Positions 20,716 through 32,714 of a stretch of DNA of 64,000 nucleotides are shown in pieces. Under the pieces are notes generated by a model. The model had not been told where the DNA came from. It made no database searches and saw nothing but the letters and a program-made list of their open reading frames with translations. Origin of the DNA: Ariolimax columbianus. Its lineage: Eukaryota > Mollusca > Gastropoda > Stylommatophora > Arionidae. The DNA is taken from the NCBI GenBank assembly GCA_036924085.1, contig JAVGWX010000007.1, positions 74,725,948 to 74,789,947 of the forward strand, given 5' to 3'. Position 1 is the stretch's first letter, and every line of letters begins with the position of its first letter. The position numbers were made by a program, and so were the translations under genes.

Positions 20716-21945
20716 TTCTTCTTCTTCTTCGTACGCAGTCAGACAATAACCATTATTTTTTTGAAAAAAGCGGCTGTCATCCTGAGGCTGTCGCGACTGC
20801 CATAGAGCTTGTCTTGCAGTTCCACTGGTGATGGCCACATCTGCTCTCTCTGATCCTCGTATGTCGGGCAGTTTTGCAGCAGATGTTCAGCGGTCATTTT
20901 ACCGGTACCGCACGGGCATTCGTCGGTACCACCTATCTTCAATTTGTTGAATAGGTGGTACCTCAGTCTATTGTGGCCAGTGCGAAGTCTGAAGACGACG
21001 ACCTGCTCTCTTCGGTTCAACTGGTAATAGGCATCGTTTTTGGTGTAACCAGTATGTTCGGTTTCCCATTTGGTCATGTATCTAGCTCTAATAAGCCGTT
21101 TTGACTCTTCGTATGTTATACTAGTATCTGTTTGTGGTAGTAATGCACCTTCTTTTGCCAGTCTGTCTGCCTCCTCGTTGCCCTGGATGTTGCAGTGTGA
21201 TGGGACCCACTGTACCACTACCCTTTTTAGTGCGGACTGCTGGCACAGTTTGCAGAGTGCTGCTCTTAAGTCATTAAGCTCAGTGTTTTTCTGGCTTTCT
21301 AGCGCTGTGACTACGGCGAGAGCCTCTGTAAGCAGGACTATATGGCTTTCATTTTCTTTATGTGTCACCATTTCTTCCACTGCCGCCCTCAGTGCCTCTG
21401 CCTCCGCTCTGAAATTGCTTGTGTACTTACCAGTAGCGAATGACAGTGTTATTTTTATGCCATTTGGTAGGTTCAGGAATGCTCCTGCCCCTCCGTTCTG
21501 TGTAGTGTTTGTTACAGAACCGTCGGTGTATGCATGGGTCCAGTCCATGCTTGGGTAGTTTTCCGATATAAAGCTTAGGGTAGTATCTCTCCTTTCTTTT
21601 TCAGTCTGGCCGTTTTTGTTTCCAATACCTGGTATATTTTCTACCACCTCTGGAAATATATCCTGCCTCCAGGTAGGTTTTCGTACAGTAGTGATGGGTT
21701 TTGGTGTTGTTAGTGCGTTTATGGGATCTTCGTGCATCTTTGCTTTGGCTATTTCTGCAAAGTTTCTCCGCTTTAGTTTCCCACTTCCCAAATTGTTTAG
21801 TCTCTGGTGCATTGGATGGTCGGTCAGTCTCCGGAGTTTCTCTGACTGCAGCTGGGCTCTGCAGTCTCTTCTATCGGTCATGGATTGCAGTTTTGTAATC
21901 TTTTCAAGTTCTACAATTGGCGTTGACTTCATGCCACCTGTTATA
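20716..21945 (-). mobile_element. I-like LINE, 5'-truncated, longest intact frame
   Basis: The element is flanked by the 13-bp duplication AAACAGCATGTTC (20703-20715 and 21946-21958). It contains a 397-codon frame (20739-21932) covering the end of the RT thumb, RNase H and zinc knuckle, followed by a short UTR and (GAA)n tail. It was inserted beside an older relative at 21959-22610. Confidence 0.95.
20739..21932 (-). pseudogene. I-like LINE C-terminal polyprotein part (RNase H)
   Basis: The frame opens at MKSTPIVELEKITKLQSMTD, a point inside the original protein, so the start is only the first Met after truncation. RNase H motifs are YTDGSVTN (D), RAEAEALRAA (E), LLTEALAVV and NEEADRLAKEG (D). 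The third acidic residue is Glu here, where other copies have Asp (GAG at 21324-21326). The knuckle is CPCGTGKMTAEHLLQNC. Although open for 397 codons it lacks RT and cannot be a full element. Confidence 0.9.
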
Positions 21946-21958
21946 AAACAGCATGTTC

Positions 21959-22610
21959 AACGCCCCTCCATTCCAAGGCATCTACAGCTCATCTTTTTCT
22001 TCAGGTTTTCTGATCATGTTAAATTTTCAGTCCTATCATCAGGATGAAGTCCATAGTTCTTGCCACGTCTGAACCTCATAGCTTTTTCTGACCAGGTCTG
22101 GCGTATTAATTTTTCGTGGGCCGGGCCTTCTTGAAGTATGTGTTCAGGGTTCTGAACTCCTGTTCCACATGAAGATTCATTTGTTTGGGAGATTTTGAGC
22201 CGATATAGGAGGCCCAGTAGTCTACAGTGGCCTGTTTTCAGGTGGAAAATAGCAGTTTTCTGGTGCCTTTGTAGCTGGTGGATCGGGCCTAGACTGTTAC
22301 TCTCTCCCATTTCTTTCTTCCATTTTATTGGCTGCGAATGATAGTTTTAGCTTTCTTATATGGCACTTTATCAGTGTATTGTTCTATTTTTCTACCTGCT
22401 TTGGATAGTGCAGTGGCACTCTCATTTCCCATAATTCCACAATGAGAATGAAGCTACTGGAGTGCAATCTTTGAGATCTGTTGTATGGCATGTATCTGCT
22501 CTGATTGTATGTGTTATGTCCTCATTTATTGTTTTCTTTACCGATTCGAGTAGTGCCTTACAGTCTGTGAAGATCTCTATCTTGGCATGTGTGTGAGCTT
22601 CCCATCTACG
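21959..22610 (-). mobile_element. older I-like LINE relic (RNase H, knuckle)
   Basis: The minus strand reads AKIEIFTDCKALLES (third RNase H motif), then HQLQRHQKTAIFHLKTGHCR, LLYRLKISQTNESSCGTG, NPEHILQEGPAH. This is the same domain order as the younger I-like copies but from a different, strongly decayed lineage. Confidence 0.75.
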
Positions 22611-23104
22611 GCTAAATTAAACTGACACGCTGATAGGCTAGTTACTGAAGAGGAGGAAGCACTGGATATACACTGATGGCGCTATTTCATAAAGGAGGGA
22701 TTCTCAAAAGGTGAGCCACAAAAGTTTCTAATGTGCCCCAAAGTTGCATCCGTTTTTAATGCATCATAATTGAAAAACTTATTCCTAATCATTGTGAAAC
22801 ATTATGTTAAGGCATTACAAATATTTGAAGTGTGCTGCTGAAGAATATCTTCAAATAAGTCTGTTGCAAAGTGGAGAAGTTTGGCAATCCCTGCTCTAGA
22901 GTGAGTTATCAGACACTAATATAGAAGCCACAGGCATATGGGAACCAAAGAACAAGAAATACCTGTGGAGGGGACATATAGGAAACAGAAATGAGAAAAG
23001 TGATTGACATATGAGATTATTTTAAGAATATGGTGATAGCATGTACACCTGACTGACTGATCTAACATTAACTTATATCTAGACAGACTAACTTGGCAAA
23101 TTCC
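22611..23104. other. intron, nothing recognised
   Basis: No exon or classifiable repeat. Confidence 0.35.
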
Positions 23105-23410
23105 TTCTGTTCCTCTTGGAACATAAGGTATCATCAGATGCTCTTCATTGTGGGCCAGCCACTTGAACTCATGCCTATCAGACTTCAGTCTGCTGTTTAA
23201 TTGCTCTTATCAAGATGTCCTTGGACCTCATTCTTCACTTTTCCTGTGGCTCCAATCAAGTACATGTCTGGTCATGTTGTTAGGTTTATTTCTAAGAACG
23301 TATCCTACCCAAATCCACTTTTTCTGCCCAATCTCCAGCTTTATTGGTTGCTGTGTTCAGCTTTATTGGTTATTGTGTTCTTTGCTGCAGATCTTTGTTA
23401 GTTTTTACAA
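23105..23410 (-). mobile_element. RTE-like LINE C-terminal relic
   Basis: The minus strand reads WIWVGYVLRNKPNNMTRHVL, DWSHRKSEE, GPRTSW, EFKWLAHNEEH, and IPYVPRGTEGI. It is the W-GH-LR...ITRxAL.W-P.GKRK.GRP..TW tail of RTE-like LINEs, decayed. Confidence 0.72.
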
Positions 23411-23743
23411 TTGATCTTCTAACACAAAGTACGCAATAGTGACCACTGTTGGTGTATGTCAACAATTCAGACATAATTATCTTATTTACATTACATGTTT
23501 CTGGGTCAAATAGCAGGAATAATTTTACATATTTGTTTCACAAGAAAATACTGTGTTGAAAGTAAATCTGAATTTGTCCATTTGAACATTAACATCTTGG
23601 TTGGCTCAACTTACACCTGGTCAGAGCGTAGATCCCTGACGTGCAACCCCCCCCAAACAAACAATTATTCTTCTTACTGAAACTATAGATAAAAGAATTT
23701 GCTAACACAACAATGTAGTGCAACCAAACTGAATCAAATTTAC

Positions 23744-23840
23744 CAGATCATCCGTTTCTTTCCTAGTCAGTAGACGGGTCAATACATACGCAGGAACAAC
23801 TTCATCATCGATTATGCTTGCACATCTCTTATTCTCAGAA
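23744..23840 (-). CDS. CDAN1: CDAN1 exon 16
   Basis: The sequence reads (H)SENKRCASIIDDEVVPAYVL, TRLLTRKETDDL. The acceptor is TTTCTTTCCAG and the donor is CTG|GTAAAT. It fills the poorly conserved stretch between the CCPYxGE region and the exon 17 helices. The call relies on phase (2 to 0) and order. Confidence 0.8.
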
Positions 23841-25154
23841 CTGGAAAGAAAATGATGTCCCCAATTGTGGAGTTTATTTGAGAGTTAAAGATGAGAAGCA
23901 AGAATAGTGAGCATTATATATGTATATCAAATGTATGCAAAATATTTACACAGCGCATGCTTTTGTCTGTACAAGTGAAGACATGCCAGACTGAACTTTT
24001 ATTAATTTTTGTATGCATTATCATTTGTAGTATGTTATGTAAGTGTACCTATATTTGGCAAATGCATGCCGCTTTCAACTATAGACCAAGTCCTTTCGGT
24101 GATATGGTACGTTTATGATTTTGATGGTGTCAGTCAGCCTATCATTTCCAATTGTGTGGCAGTACTTACTGTACCTATCTCTGCTCCTCAGTATTGACGC
24201 AACAAACCAATCACCTGTTAGTCTGCACACTTGATTGCAAGTATATACAAAGAAGGACCTCAACACCAGGAGAGAGTATTGACACAAGGATTTGTTTTAA
24301 TAAGACAGTCAGATTTTCCTGGCCCGTACCAACCCGAGTTGGCTGTTGAAAACCATCAGATGTGGATGACATCAGGAAAGACACCACATCATAGTCAGGG
24401 CACCACATCATAGCCGGAGCAGCCCACTCGTGTGTGTCCCTAATTAGATGATGTGGTATTTGGCTACCTTAAGAGAGTCGCAGTTACTCCCGCCGTTTAC
24501 CTGTGCTTGTTTGAATTTCTTCACTTTGACATTCAGAGCCCTGTGCACAAGTCACTTTACCATTCAACACCATTTAGTGCTCTAACATAATCATAAAATG
24601 AGACATCAACCCTGGAGTTTCATTTTACTGAAATGTTTAGCTAATGAGGTATAATTTTGTTATTTCCATATACAAAACACATGAAAAGGAAACTGCTTCT
24701 ATTGTACAGTGCTAATGTAGGCTGCTACCACTAAAAAAAACGGCCTCCCTGGTAATCTAATGCCATTATTATTAATGAGCTGCAAATGAAAATGATACTT
24801 TCTTGGCATCAAAAATGTTTTAAAATATGCACACAAATTTCAACATGAGAAATGAAAGATCAAATAAAGACATTAATATACTAAAATATTTAATTTTTTA
24901 AAAATATATGTATGTTCAGGAATATTTCCTGTTTCAAAGCTTAGGGTGTACAGGGTTAAATGGAGTGCCCCCATAATGTATGTTTGTGTATGCAGTTAAA
25001 CATTTCCTTTAATAAAAGAAAGAGCAGCATGGCTCTTAAGCCTAATTTTTTTGTGTTGTGAATCCTGGAACAGCAAGGCAAAGACAAACAAGAAAGATAA
25101 GAACAACAATGGGGACCAAAACAAAAAATATTGACAAAGTAAACAAATAATTAC
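23841..25154. other. intron, nothing recognised
   Basis: 1.3 kb of intron. The words caccacatcatag are duplicated at 24380-24415. No element was identified. Confidence 0.4.
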
Positions 25155-25341
25155 TGTTCAGATTCTTGTCTACACGAAGTTCCCAACCATTTCTCAATCT
25201 CTGCAGCAGCTTCCTTCTTTAACTTGGTAGAAGAAATACCTGTCCCAGAACATTCAGGCTGTGAAACAGGAAGAACTCTTCGCTCTCTGGCTATAGACTG
25301 TTGCTTTAGTAAATACAACGTCAGCAAGACTTTACCTTGTT
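25155..25341 (-). CDS. CDAN1: CDAN1 exon 15
   Basis: The sequence reads (E)QGKVLLTLYLLKQQSIARER, RVLPVSQPECSGTGISSTKL, KKEAAAEIEKWLGTSCRQES, EQ. The acceptor is ATTTTTTAG and the donor is ACA|GTAATT. With exon 14 it makes CCPYLGEQGKVLL, matching CCPYIGELRKLL in the human protein. A lysine and serine rich linker follows, as in other codanins. Confidence 0.9.
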
Positions 25342-25539
25342 CTAAAAAATATAAAAAATGCATATACATGTAAAAGACAAGGAAAGTAAAGTAGCCCAGA
25401 GCATTACTGTGGAGGGGTGTGAGATGTTAGCGATCTCATATTTCAAAGGCTTGGCTATATGAGGGCGGTAGCCATCTCCTCTCCCTCGCTGTTTTTACTT
25501 CCCAGACTGAACATGTATATCCTCATTAAATATGTTTCA

Positions 25540-25830
25540 GGGTTCTTCTTCTTCAGCATTTGTCCTGAAATAAATATTGTAGTTTACAGTGACGCTGCTA
25601 TATCTATGCCTTTTGGCTTGACACATCTAATTTCAACTGGCTTTTTCTGGTCTTTGCCAGCTACACTTGTGCAGCCTTTTCCAAGGGCCGTCACTTGGAG
25701 GCAAAATATGGTCTTGTCAGCTCTGGTTCACTGACCCTGTGACGCAAGCAGTCAGATAAAGGTCATTGATTGCTGTAAGTTCATTCACTGCGTCTTCAGC
25801 CCTGTTCCAGGGTTCAGTTCTTCAGAAACT
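25540..25830 (+). repeat. interspersed repeat B (diverged copy)
   Basis: It shares gtgcagcc...aaggccgtcacttgg, gtcttgtcagctctggttca and ctgaccctg with repeat B copies at 37765, 52095 and 55935. The class is unknown. Confidence 0.65.
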
Positions 25831-26179
25831 GCTTTGAAATTTGTGATAATTGAATATAACCCATTAGCTACCCTACCAGGAGCAGTTCATAGCGTCAGAG
25901 AAGTTCATCCCCTTTACGGACAGAACCACTTCCAGCACCAAGACCATTATAGTGATAAATTGCATGACATAGATTCTGATCGAGTTTAAGATTTTAATTT
26001 GATCACAGATGAACCTTTTTTAGTTCTGTTGCACGTAAAACATCAGTTACAGTCTGATTGTAGTGCAATAGGAATAAAAACACCCTCGTCAGTCATTGTT
26101 ACATGGAAATGAACCCTCATTGGTTAGGATATCTAATTTATAACAGGACATTCGGCATATGAGGTGCTTTTGTTAATGT

Positions 26180-26733
26180 ATAATTCACGATATCCATCAA
26201 TATTTACTTGTATGTTGAATGCGTTAAAGTTGTTTTATCGCCAAATGAAATTTAGACACCAAGACCTGAAAAATAATTTATTATTGATCAGGTCAATGAT
26301 CATGATTACATATGGTTATTCAAAACATGTTCGATGTCTGATTCAAACTTTGACAAAGAAGAAAGGAGCTGTGGCTAGGACACAGAAGAAAGGAACTGTG
26401 GTAATGTTAATGAGGGATTAACACAGAAATACAATTTTTATTGCGTCTTATTTATTCCTGCACATTAATGACACTTAAAATTTAATACTAATGTATATTT
26501 TCATTATGAATACTTCATGACATAGATAGTTTAATTATGTCTTAATACCTTTAGATCATATTTTTAGCTTTAATTGTTTAATATTAATTAATTTTATTTG
26601 AAACAAATTTTTTTTGTACATACAGAGTTGTGACACTTGCCTGGGAATGAAAGACAAGAAATCGGTAAAATTAGCCAAGAAATCGGTAAAATTAGCCAAG
26701 AAATCGGTAAAATTAGCCAGCACTAAAAAAGAG
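26180..26733 (+). repeat. interspersed repeat, family D, TTAA at one end
   Basis: Blocks are shared with 11490-11960 and 41650-42095. It ends ...agcactaaaaaagag followed by TTAA (26734-26737). Near the end, the 21-bp unit aagaaatcggtaaaattagcc is present three times in tandem (26653-26718). Confidence 0.65.
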
Positions 26734-26737
26734 TTAA

Positions 26738-27164
26738 TGTGTATATTGACCTCAATGTAAAAACAGTCAATACAATTTATTAAGCTAAAACATGTTTTTC
26801 AGTAGAATAGTTAATGTGTTAAGAGACCATCAGAAATAATGGGCTAGGTCACAATATACTGCAGATACAACAAGAGTTTCATCTAATGTGCTTTGTACAT
26901 GAGTACATGATTATTTTCAGGGTTTCCTTTTTACCCCCATCAACTGTTGTGTTGACTCTTGAATAAGAAGAGAACTTTTTTATCTATTTGGCCAGGACTG
27001 TTAAATAATAAATGTATTGCTTATGTTAATATTTACATAAGTGGTGCTCAAATATTGTCAATTATGAATCATCTGTGTCCAGCAAAAGACCCAGGAAGTC
27101 CAGTGAAAACATGAGAGTAAATAAAGAATCTACAAAATAGCCCGCATTTTTGGTTGAACATTAA
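26738..27164. other. intron, nothing recognised
   Basis: No exon or classifiable repeat. Confidence 0.35.
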
Positions 27165-27720
27165 CTTAACTTAACGTCTTTATACTGGTTTAGAAGACCC
27201 TGTAGAGTCTGTATACAACCAGTTACATTTACATCACCTTGCTCTAAAAGCTATGCGTATCCAGTTTATTCTTAAATGCATTAACTGTCCCTGCATCCAC
27301 TACCTCCCCTGGCAATGCATTCCAAGCAGACACCACTCTCTGACTAAAAAAATATTTCCTAATATCTAACCTGGACCTCTCTTTAGTCAGCTTGTAGCTA
27401 TGCCCTCGTGTTATTGTAGGTGGCTGTATTTTAAAAAACTTGTTATAGTCTAATTTATCGATTCCTCTGATCATCTTATAAACCTGTATTAAGTCACCAC
27501 GAATTCTTCTCTCTTCGAGACACTGTAGGCCGGTTTTTCTGAGTCGTTCCTCATAACTGTAATTCTGGAATCCCACTATCATCTTTGTCGCTCTTTTTTG
27601 TATTCTTTCTAGCATGTTTATGTCCCCTCTATGATAAGGACTCCACACCTGTACACAGTACTCCAATCTAGGTCCAACTAAAGCTTTATACAGTTTGACG
27701 ATTAAGGTGCATTGCTTCAA
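27165..27720 (-). mobile_element. CR1-like LINE 3' end, young copy
   Basis: The minus strand has 158 open codons covering LVGPRLEYCVQVWSPYHRGD, ERIQKRATKMIVGFQNYSYE, the RGIDKLDYNKFF block and SQRVVSAWNALPGEVVDAGT. It has a 3' UTR and a gttaagttaa tail at 27165. It differs from the copy at 53659 at only a handful of residues, so it is a recent insertion. It is 5'-truncated at about 27,710. Confidence 0.93.
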
Positions 27721-27971
27721 GGTCTACCTGTTCATGAGACTAAACACTAGACATCAGAGCTTAAAAGCATGAAGAAGACCAAGAAAAATATGGATTGATG
27801 GTAATATTATTGGAGATATGGATTGAAAATATGAATGTCACACAGATGGCATATGAAGTTTGTAATTCACAACAACATTTAACAAAGAAAGTGAACAGAT
27901 GCAATTCCCAATCTATACTGTAGGACAGTTGTATACCTTCATGTACTCATTATAATGAAATAAATCCTTAC

Positions 27972-28026
27972 CCAAATAAGGACAACACCAGGAGATGAGC
28001 TGCTGACAAACAAGTCTCTGATGATC
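27972..28026 (-). CDS. CDAN1: CDAN1 exon 14
   Basis: A 55-bp exon: DHQRLVCQQLISWCCPYL plus one base. The acceptor is TTTTACAAACAG and the donor is TTGG|GTAAGG. CCPYLG(E) is the strongly conserved codanin word. It is small enough to be missed by gene finders. Confidence 0.9.
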
Positions 28027-28645
28027 CTGTTTGTAAAATTAAAATAATAAGTAATGTTAATAAATGTCAAATATTATCTATATGTGAAGGACTCCAGTAA
28101 AATTCTATACTAATGTAGGATGAAAAGTAAGTAAGGTTAAAATGAACTTTTACTTGATAATAACAGATGTGCACAGACATTTTGCCCTAAATATGCTTTT
28201 ATCACACACAAAAAATAGCATATATTGATAATCACAAAGCAAAGACTAAAAAAACATGAACCAAACAACAACAAAAAGACAGAGCAGTAATAGGCCCTCT
28301 GGAATCAAACCAAGGTACTCCAGGTAGTAAAAGCACCCTGGAACAAGGAAGAGAAAGATTAAAGGAATCGGTCAGCTCAATCACTGACCAAAGAGTTCTT
28401 CATGCTCAATTTACCACTATGTGATATAGACAGTTTGATCCAGACATTTATACTGATGAAGGTCTACCGAGGTTGAAACCTTGGTACACATATCTTATTG
28501 CTCTCATTTCAAACTACATTTCAATCTTGTTTGTTTTTCTGCAGATAAATATTTTCTAATACAATAATCAAAACCAACGTAAATTAATTATCAGATATAA
28601 AAAATGTATACTATTTATACATACATTATTTATCAGACATAACAC
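28027..28645. other. intron; flank of CR1 nest
   Basis: Mostly featureless. The last ~60 bp (28590-28645) carry the cattatttatcagacataac type repeat that reappears on the other side of the CR1-like LINE at 31868-31980. Confidence 0.55.
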
Positions 28646-28858
28646 TTAATGTCTTTATACTGGTTTAGAACACTCTGTGGTGTCTGTATACAACCAGTTT
28701 CTTTTATATTTCCTTGATTTAAAAACTATGAGCATCCAATTTATTCTTGAATGTATTAATTGACCCTGTCTTCCCTATTTTCTGTGGCAATGCATTTCAA
28801 GTAATCACCACTCTGACTAAAAAATATTTCCACATATCTAATCTGGACCTTTCTTTAA
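28646..28858 (-). mobile_element. CR1-like LINE, 3' part (outermost of three-level nest)
   Basis: The 3' UTR and end (gtctttatactggtttagaa, gtctgtatacaaccagtt) are followed by decayed coding sequence up to ggacctttctTTAA. There a TTAA element interrupts it. The LINE resumes at 30,317. Confidence 0.9.
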
Positions 28859-30312
28859 CCGTTATCATGTACACGATAAGTCTGGCCGACTTACGTTGCC
28901 GTTCCATAGCGATCGGCCGTTCTAATCAAAGTAAAAAATGAACAGCTACGTAGTAATAGTCTGAACAATAGCGTTCTTTAATTGTAGAGAGTTCCTTCTT
29001 CGGTAATGGATGGTTAGTTACCAGCAATGGCGATCGTGGAATTAGTTTTAGGCATTTTAAAATGATTTTTATTTCAGTTTTTCGCTTAGATTTGAAGATT
29101 AACAGATTTTTTAGAATGGGGGAGTCAATTTCCTGCAACGGATTTTTCAGAGGTAGATCTATTTAGATTGTTTATTTAGATACTTCTTCTTCTTCTTCGT
29201 ACGCAGTCAGACAGTAACCATTATTTTTTCGAAAAAAGCGGCGGTCATCCTGAGGCTGTCGACACTGCCATAGAGCTTTTCTTGTGGTTCCACTGGTGAT
29301 GGCCACATCTGCTCTCTCTGATCCTCGTATGTCGGGCAGTTCTGCAGCAGATGTTTAGCGGTCATTTTCCCGGTACCACACGGGCATTCGTCGGTTCCAC
29401 CTATCTTCAATTTGTTGAATAGGTGGCACCTCAGTCTATTGTGGCCAGTGCGAAGTCTGAAGACAACGACCTGCTCTCTTCTGTTCAGCTGGTAATTTGC
29501 ATCGTTTTTGGTGTAACCAGTATGTTCGGTTTCCCATTTGGTCATGTATCTGGCTTTAATAAGCCGTTTTGACTCTTCGTACGTCATACTAGTATCTGTT
29601 TGTGGTAGTCTTGCACCTTCTTTTGCCAGTCTGTTCTTAAGTCATTAAGCTCAGTGTTTTTCTGGCTTTTTAGCGCTGTGACTACTGCGAGAGCATCTGT
29701 AAGCAGGACTATATGGCTTTAATTTTCTTTATGTGTCACCATTTCTTCCACTGCCGCCCTCAGTGCCTTTGCCTCCGCTCTGAAATTGCTTGTGTACTTA
29801 CCAGTAGCGAATGACAGTGTTATTTTTCTGCCATTTGGTAGGTTCAGGAATGCTCCTGCCCCTCCGATCTGTGTAGTGTTTGTTACAGAACCGTCGGTGT
29901 ATGCATGGGTCCAGTCCATGCTTGGGTAGTTTTTCGATAGTTTATTTAGACACAATAATTACATTTCTAGTCGAAGTGACATTCATAGACATTTCAGTAA
30001 ACATTGGTAATCCACTGTTGGCGATTTTATTTTTCAACACTGGAAGCTGGAGAGTCTAAGTGTGCCGTTTTTTCAACATTTTCACGTGAATTATTTTAAA
30101 TCTCAGAAACTAACACACACACAACAAAAACAACAACACACAACAAATTCTTTATTCATTTATTTCTCTGCTCACTAACAAATCATATCAATAGACAGTC
30201 AAATAAAAATGTTACAGGCTCTAAAAGTAGCAACAATAGTTAAACGACGTGACGTCATGAAAAATAATGCAGAGGCAGTGGAAACTGCACGAATTTGGTA
30301 GAGTGGTAGGGG
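28859..30312 (+). mobile_element. TTAA element (piggyBac-like, non-autonomous) inside CR1
   Basis: It is flanked by TTAA at 28855-28858 and 30313-30316. The left end is CCGTTATCATGTAC and the right end reads gagtggtagggg. The body shares with the copies at 42166, 43690, 47524 and 53397 the blocks gaggtagatct...ttgtttatttaga and ctaacacacacacaacaaaa. It is itself interrupted by an I-like LINE at 29184-29939. There is no coding capacity of its own. Confidence 0.85.
29184..29939 (-). mobile_element. I-like LINE nested in the TTAA element
   Basis: It is flanked by the 14-bp duplication GTTTATTTAGATAC (29170-29183) and GTTTATTTAGACAC (29940-29953), one mismatch. It encodes the RNase H N-half (YTDGSVTN, RAEAKALRAA) and the C-terminal knuckle. 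About 100 bp between the ALAVVTAL and KEGARLPQ regions, including the WVPSHC segment, is deleted. Confidence 0.94.
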
Positions 30313-30316
30313 TTAA

Positions 30317-31867
30317 TTAATTTGTATTTATACCCGCTTGTTCTAATAGGCAGCTGGACTTTTGAAAAACTTGTTATAGTCTAATTTATCCTTCCCACTG
30401 ATTATCTTATAAATCAGTATTAAGGCCCCTCAAATTCTTCTCTTTACTAGACACTGTAGGTTGGTTCTTCTGAGACTTTCCTCATAACTGTAACTCTGGA
30501 ATCTTACTATCAGTTTTGTTGCTCTTCTTTGCATCCTTTACATGTTTATATCCCCTCTCTGATAAAGACTTCACATCTGTACACAGTACTTGAATCTAGG
30601 TCTAACTATTGCTTTATACAGTTTGACTATCACTTCTTGTTCCTGTGTTAAATATTTCTTTTTATCATACCTAATCTTGCATTTGCCTTTTTCACTGCTA
30701 CCTGGAGTTTCTCACTCATCTTACCTGTATGATATATTACAACCCCTAGATCCCTTTCCTTTTCTAATATTGTTCACTCCCATTCTGTAATTATGTTCCA
30801 TAATGGATCTACCCATGTGGTTGACCGTACATTTATCTACATTAAACTCCATTTACCAGCTGTCAGACCATTCCCGAATTTGATCTAAACCAACCTCAAT
30901 ATATTCACTTCTGCTTTAGAGGACACTTCTGCATAGTTTTGTCATCTGCAAATTTTGCAATCATGGATCCGATATGATTGTCAAAATCATTTATATATAT
31001 ATATATATATATCAAGAACAAAAATTGGTCCCAAAAACCGAGCCCTGTGGCACTTCACACCACTCAGATTACTCCTCATTTATACCCACTCTCTGCCTTT
31101 TTCTGTTAACCAATCTTCAATCTATTTGGCCATATCGCAACTTATTCCATGTGAATAACTTCCCAAATAATCTTTGATAAGGTACTCTCTATCAAAGGCC
31201 TTTGAAAAATCTAGATAAATAACATCCACTGGCTCCCCTCTATATATCTTTTTAGTAACCTCCTCCATGAATTCTAATAAATTTGTTAAGCATGATCTCC
31301 CTCTAGTAAACCCATGATGACTATTTCTGATTAGATTGAACTTGCCTAAATGCATTACAATGTTTTCTTTGATTATTGACTAACAATTTACAGACTTTGC
31401 TCGTTAAACTCACTGGTCTATAACTTGTTGTATATGATTATTTGAGTAAGGGGATCACTCCTGCATCTTTCCAATCCACTGAACCAATCCCTTTTGCAAG
31501 TGATTGAGAACATAATATAGCCAATTTTTTTGCTAGCAGATCTCTAATTTCAAACAAAAGTTTTGGATGAATACCATCTTGAGCTGGACATTTATCAACT
31601 TTCAACCACTCCTAATTTTTTTAAACCATTTCCTTCGTAATACGAATTGATCTTAATCCCATTGTATCTGTCTCTTTGAAAAACATCTATGGCCTCTTGG
31701 ATATTGAAGCAGTCTTATTTTGTGTAGACTGCCTAAGTATTGATTGAGTAGATTAGCTGCCTCCCTATTCTCACTTATTATTTTACCTGTGCTATCTATG
31801 AGAGGGCCTACTTTGTCTTTCGTTCTCCGTTTATTTCTAACGTAAGATTTATTTAATTTTTTTGTCA
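30317..31867 (-). mobile_element. CR1-like LINE, 5' continuation
   Basis: It continues directly from the 28,858 side (aaaaacttgttatagtctaattt matches the copy at 53,850). Decayed RT words on the minus strand include RxSCLTNLLEFMEEV, GEPVDVIYLDFSKAF and, further 5', RNKRRTKDKVGPLIDSTGKI and ISENREAANLLNQYLGS. There are many stops, so it is dead. A (TA)n run lies at 30994-31012. Confidence 0.9.
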
Positions 31868-31980
31868 GAACACAGACATTACTTATCAGACATAACAAAT
31901 AGACATTATTTATGAGATATAACACACAGACATCATTTATCAAATATTCTTTACTAAATATAATACACAGACATTTTTTT
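31868..31980. repeat. degenerate ~25-bp tandem repeat
   Basis: Units like acacagacattatttatcagatataac repeat here, and the same type also lies at 28590-28645. The CR1-like LINE therefore inserted into this array. Confidence 0.7.
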
Positions 31981-32062
31981 GAGGTATCTACAATCTACAA
32001 CAGTGGTGAAAAATAAATAAATATATATATATATATATATATGAATAAAAAAATATACTTAC

Positions 32063-32152
32063 AATCTGAAAGGAACATAAACTGCCTGTTAAAAGAGGCA
32101 TTTTGTCAATATCATTGTAAGAGAAGAAGAAACCTTCAGGAACTGCTGGGGT
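32063..32152 (-). CDS. CDAN1: CDAN1 exon 13
   Basis: 30 codons: TPAVPEGFFFSYNDIDKMPL, LTGSLCSFQI. The acceptor is ATATGTCTTCAG and the donor is ATT|GTAAGT. With exon 12 it gives ISWLFETPAVPEGFFF, matching GWLFQIPTVPEDLFFL in the human protein. A (TA)n run lies just downstream at 32020-32041. Confidence 0.92.
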
Positions 32153-32714
32153 CTGAAGACATATAAACAAAATTTCACTTAAGCCCCATAATCATTAAGT
32201 CCTGCAATGGGAAATATATCATGTATTCCTAAACACAAGGTGATAACTTTTCTTTTACACACTCATGTGCTTTTAAAATTTAAATATTTGAGTATCAGAA
32301 TTTTAATGTAATTTAAAATAAAAATTTATACTTTCATTGGATAGCAAAATGGTTAGTTTAATCAAAAATAAAAAGTTATATTCAATTCATGTAAATTATT
32401 TGCATCAACAAAATATGAAACACAAAAATAGTTGTGTACTGAAGATACATTTGTTTTTTCCCCCATATTTTAAATAATTTCAACAGCTTTTTTTCTATAT
32501 CAAAAGGCTAAGTTTTGTTGCTTTGTGGTCAAATAGACATCAACATCCATGTATAGAAATGTACAGAAATTGATAAAACAAATATTAACTCTGTGTTTCA
32601 TTGTCATTTGCTGACACCTGTTCTGTAGGGGAGGAAGACTTAACATCTGGTCAGGCAAAATATACATGTTTGTCAGGGTCAGGCAAAATGTATTGGCCAA
32701 GTCCTTGACTTCCT
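32153..32714. other. intron, nothing recognised
   Basis: AT-rich sequence with no supported element. Confidence 0.4.

Noticed and set aside
20739..21932. A 397-codon host gene
   Set aside because: It is the RNase H part of an I-like LINE with target duplication and (GAA)n tail. The plus-strand frames at 21070-22047 are its antisense shadows.
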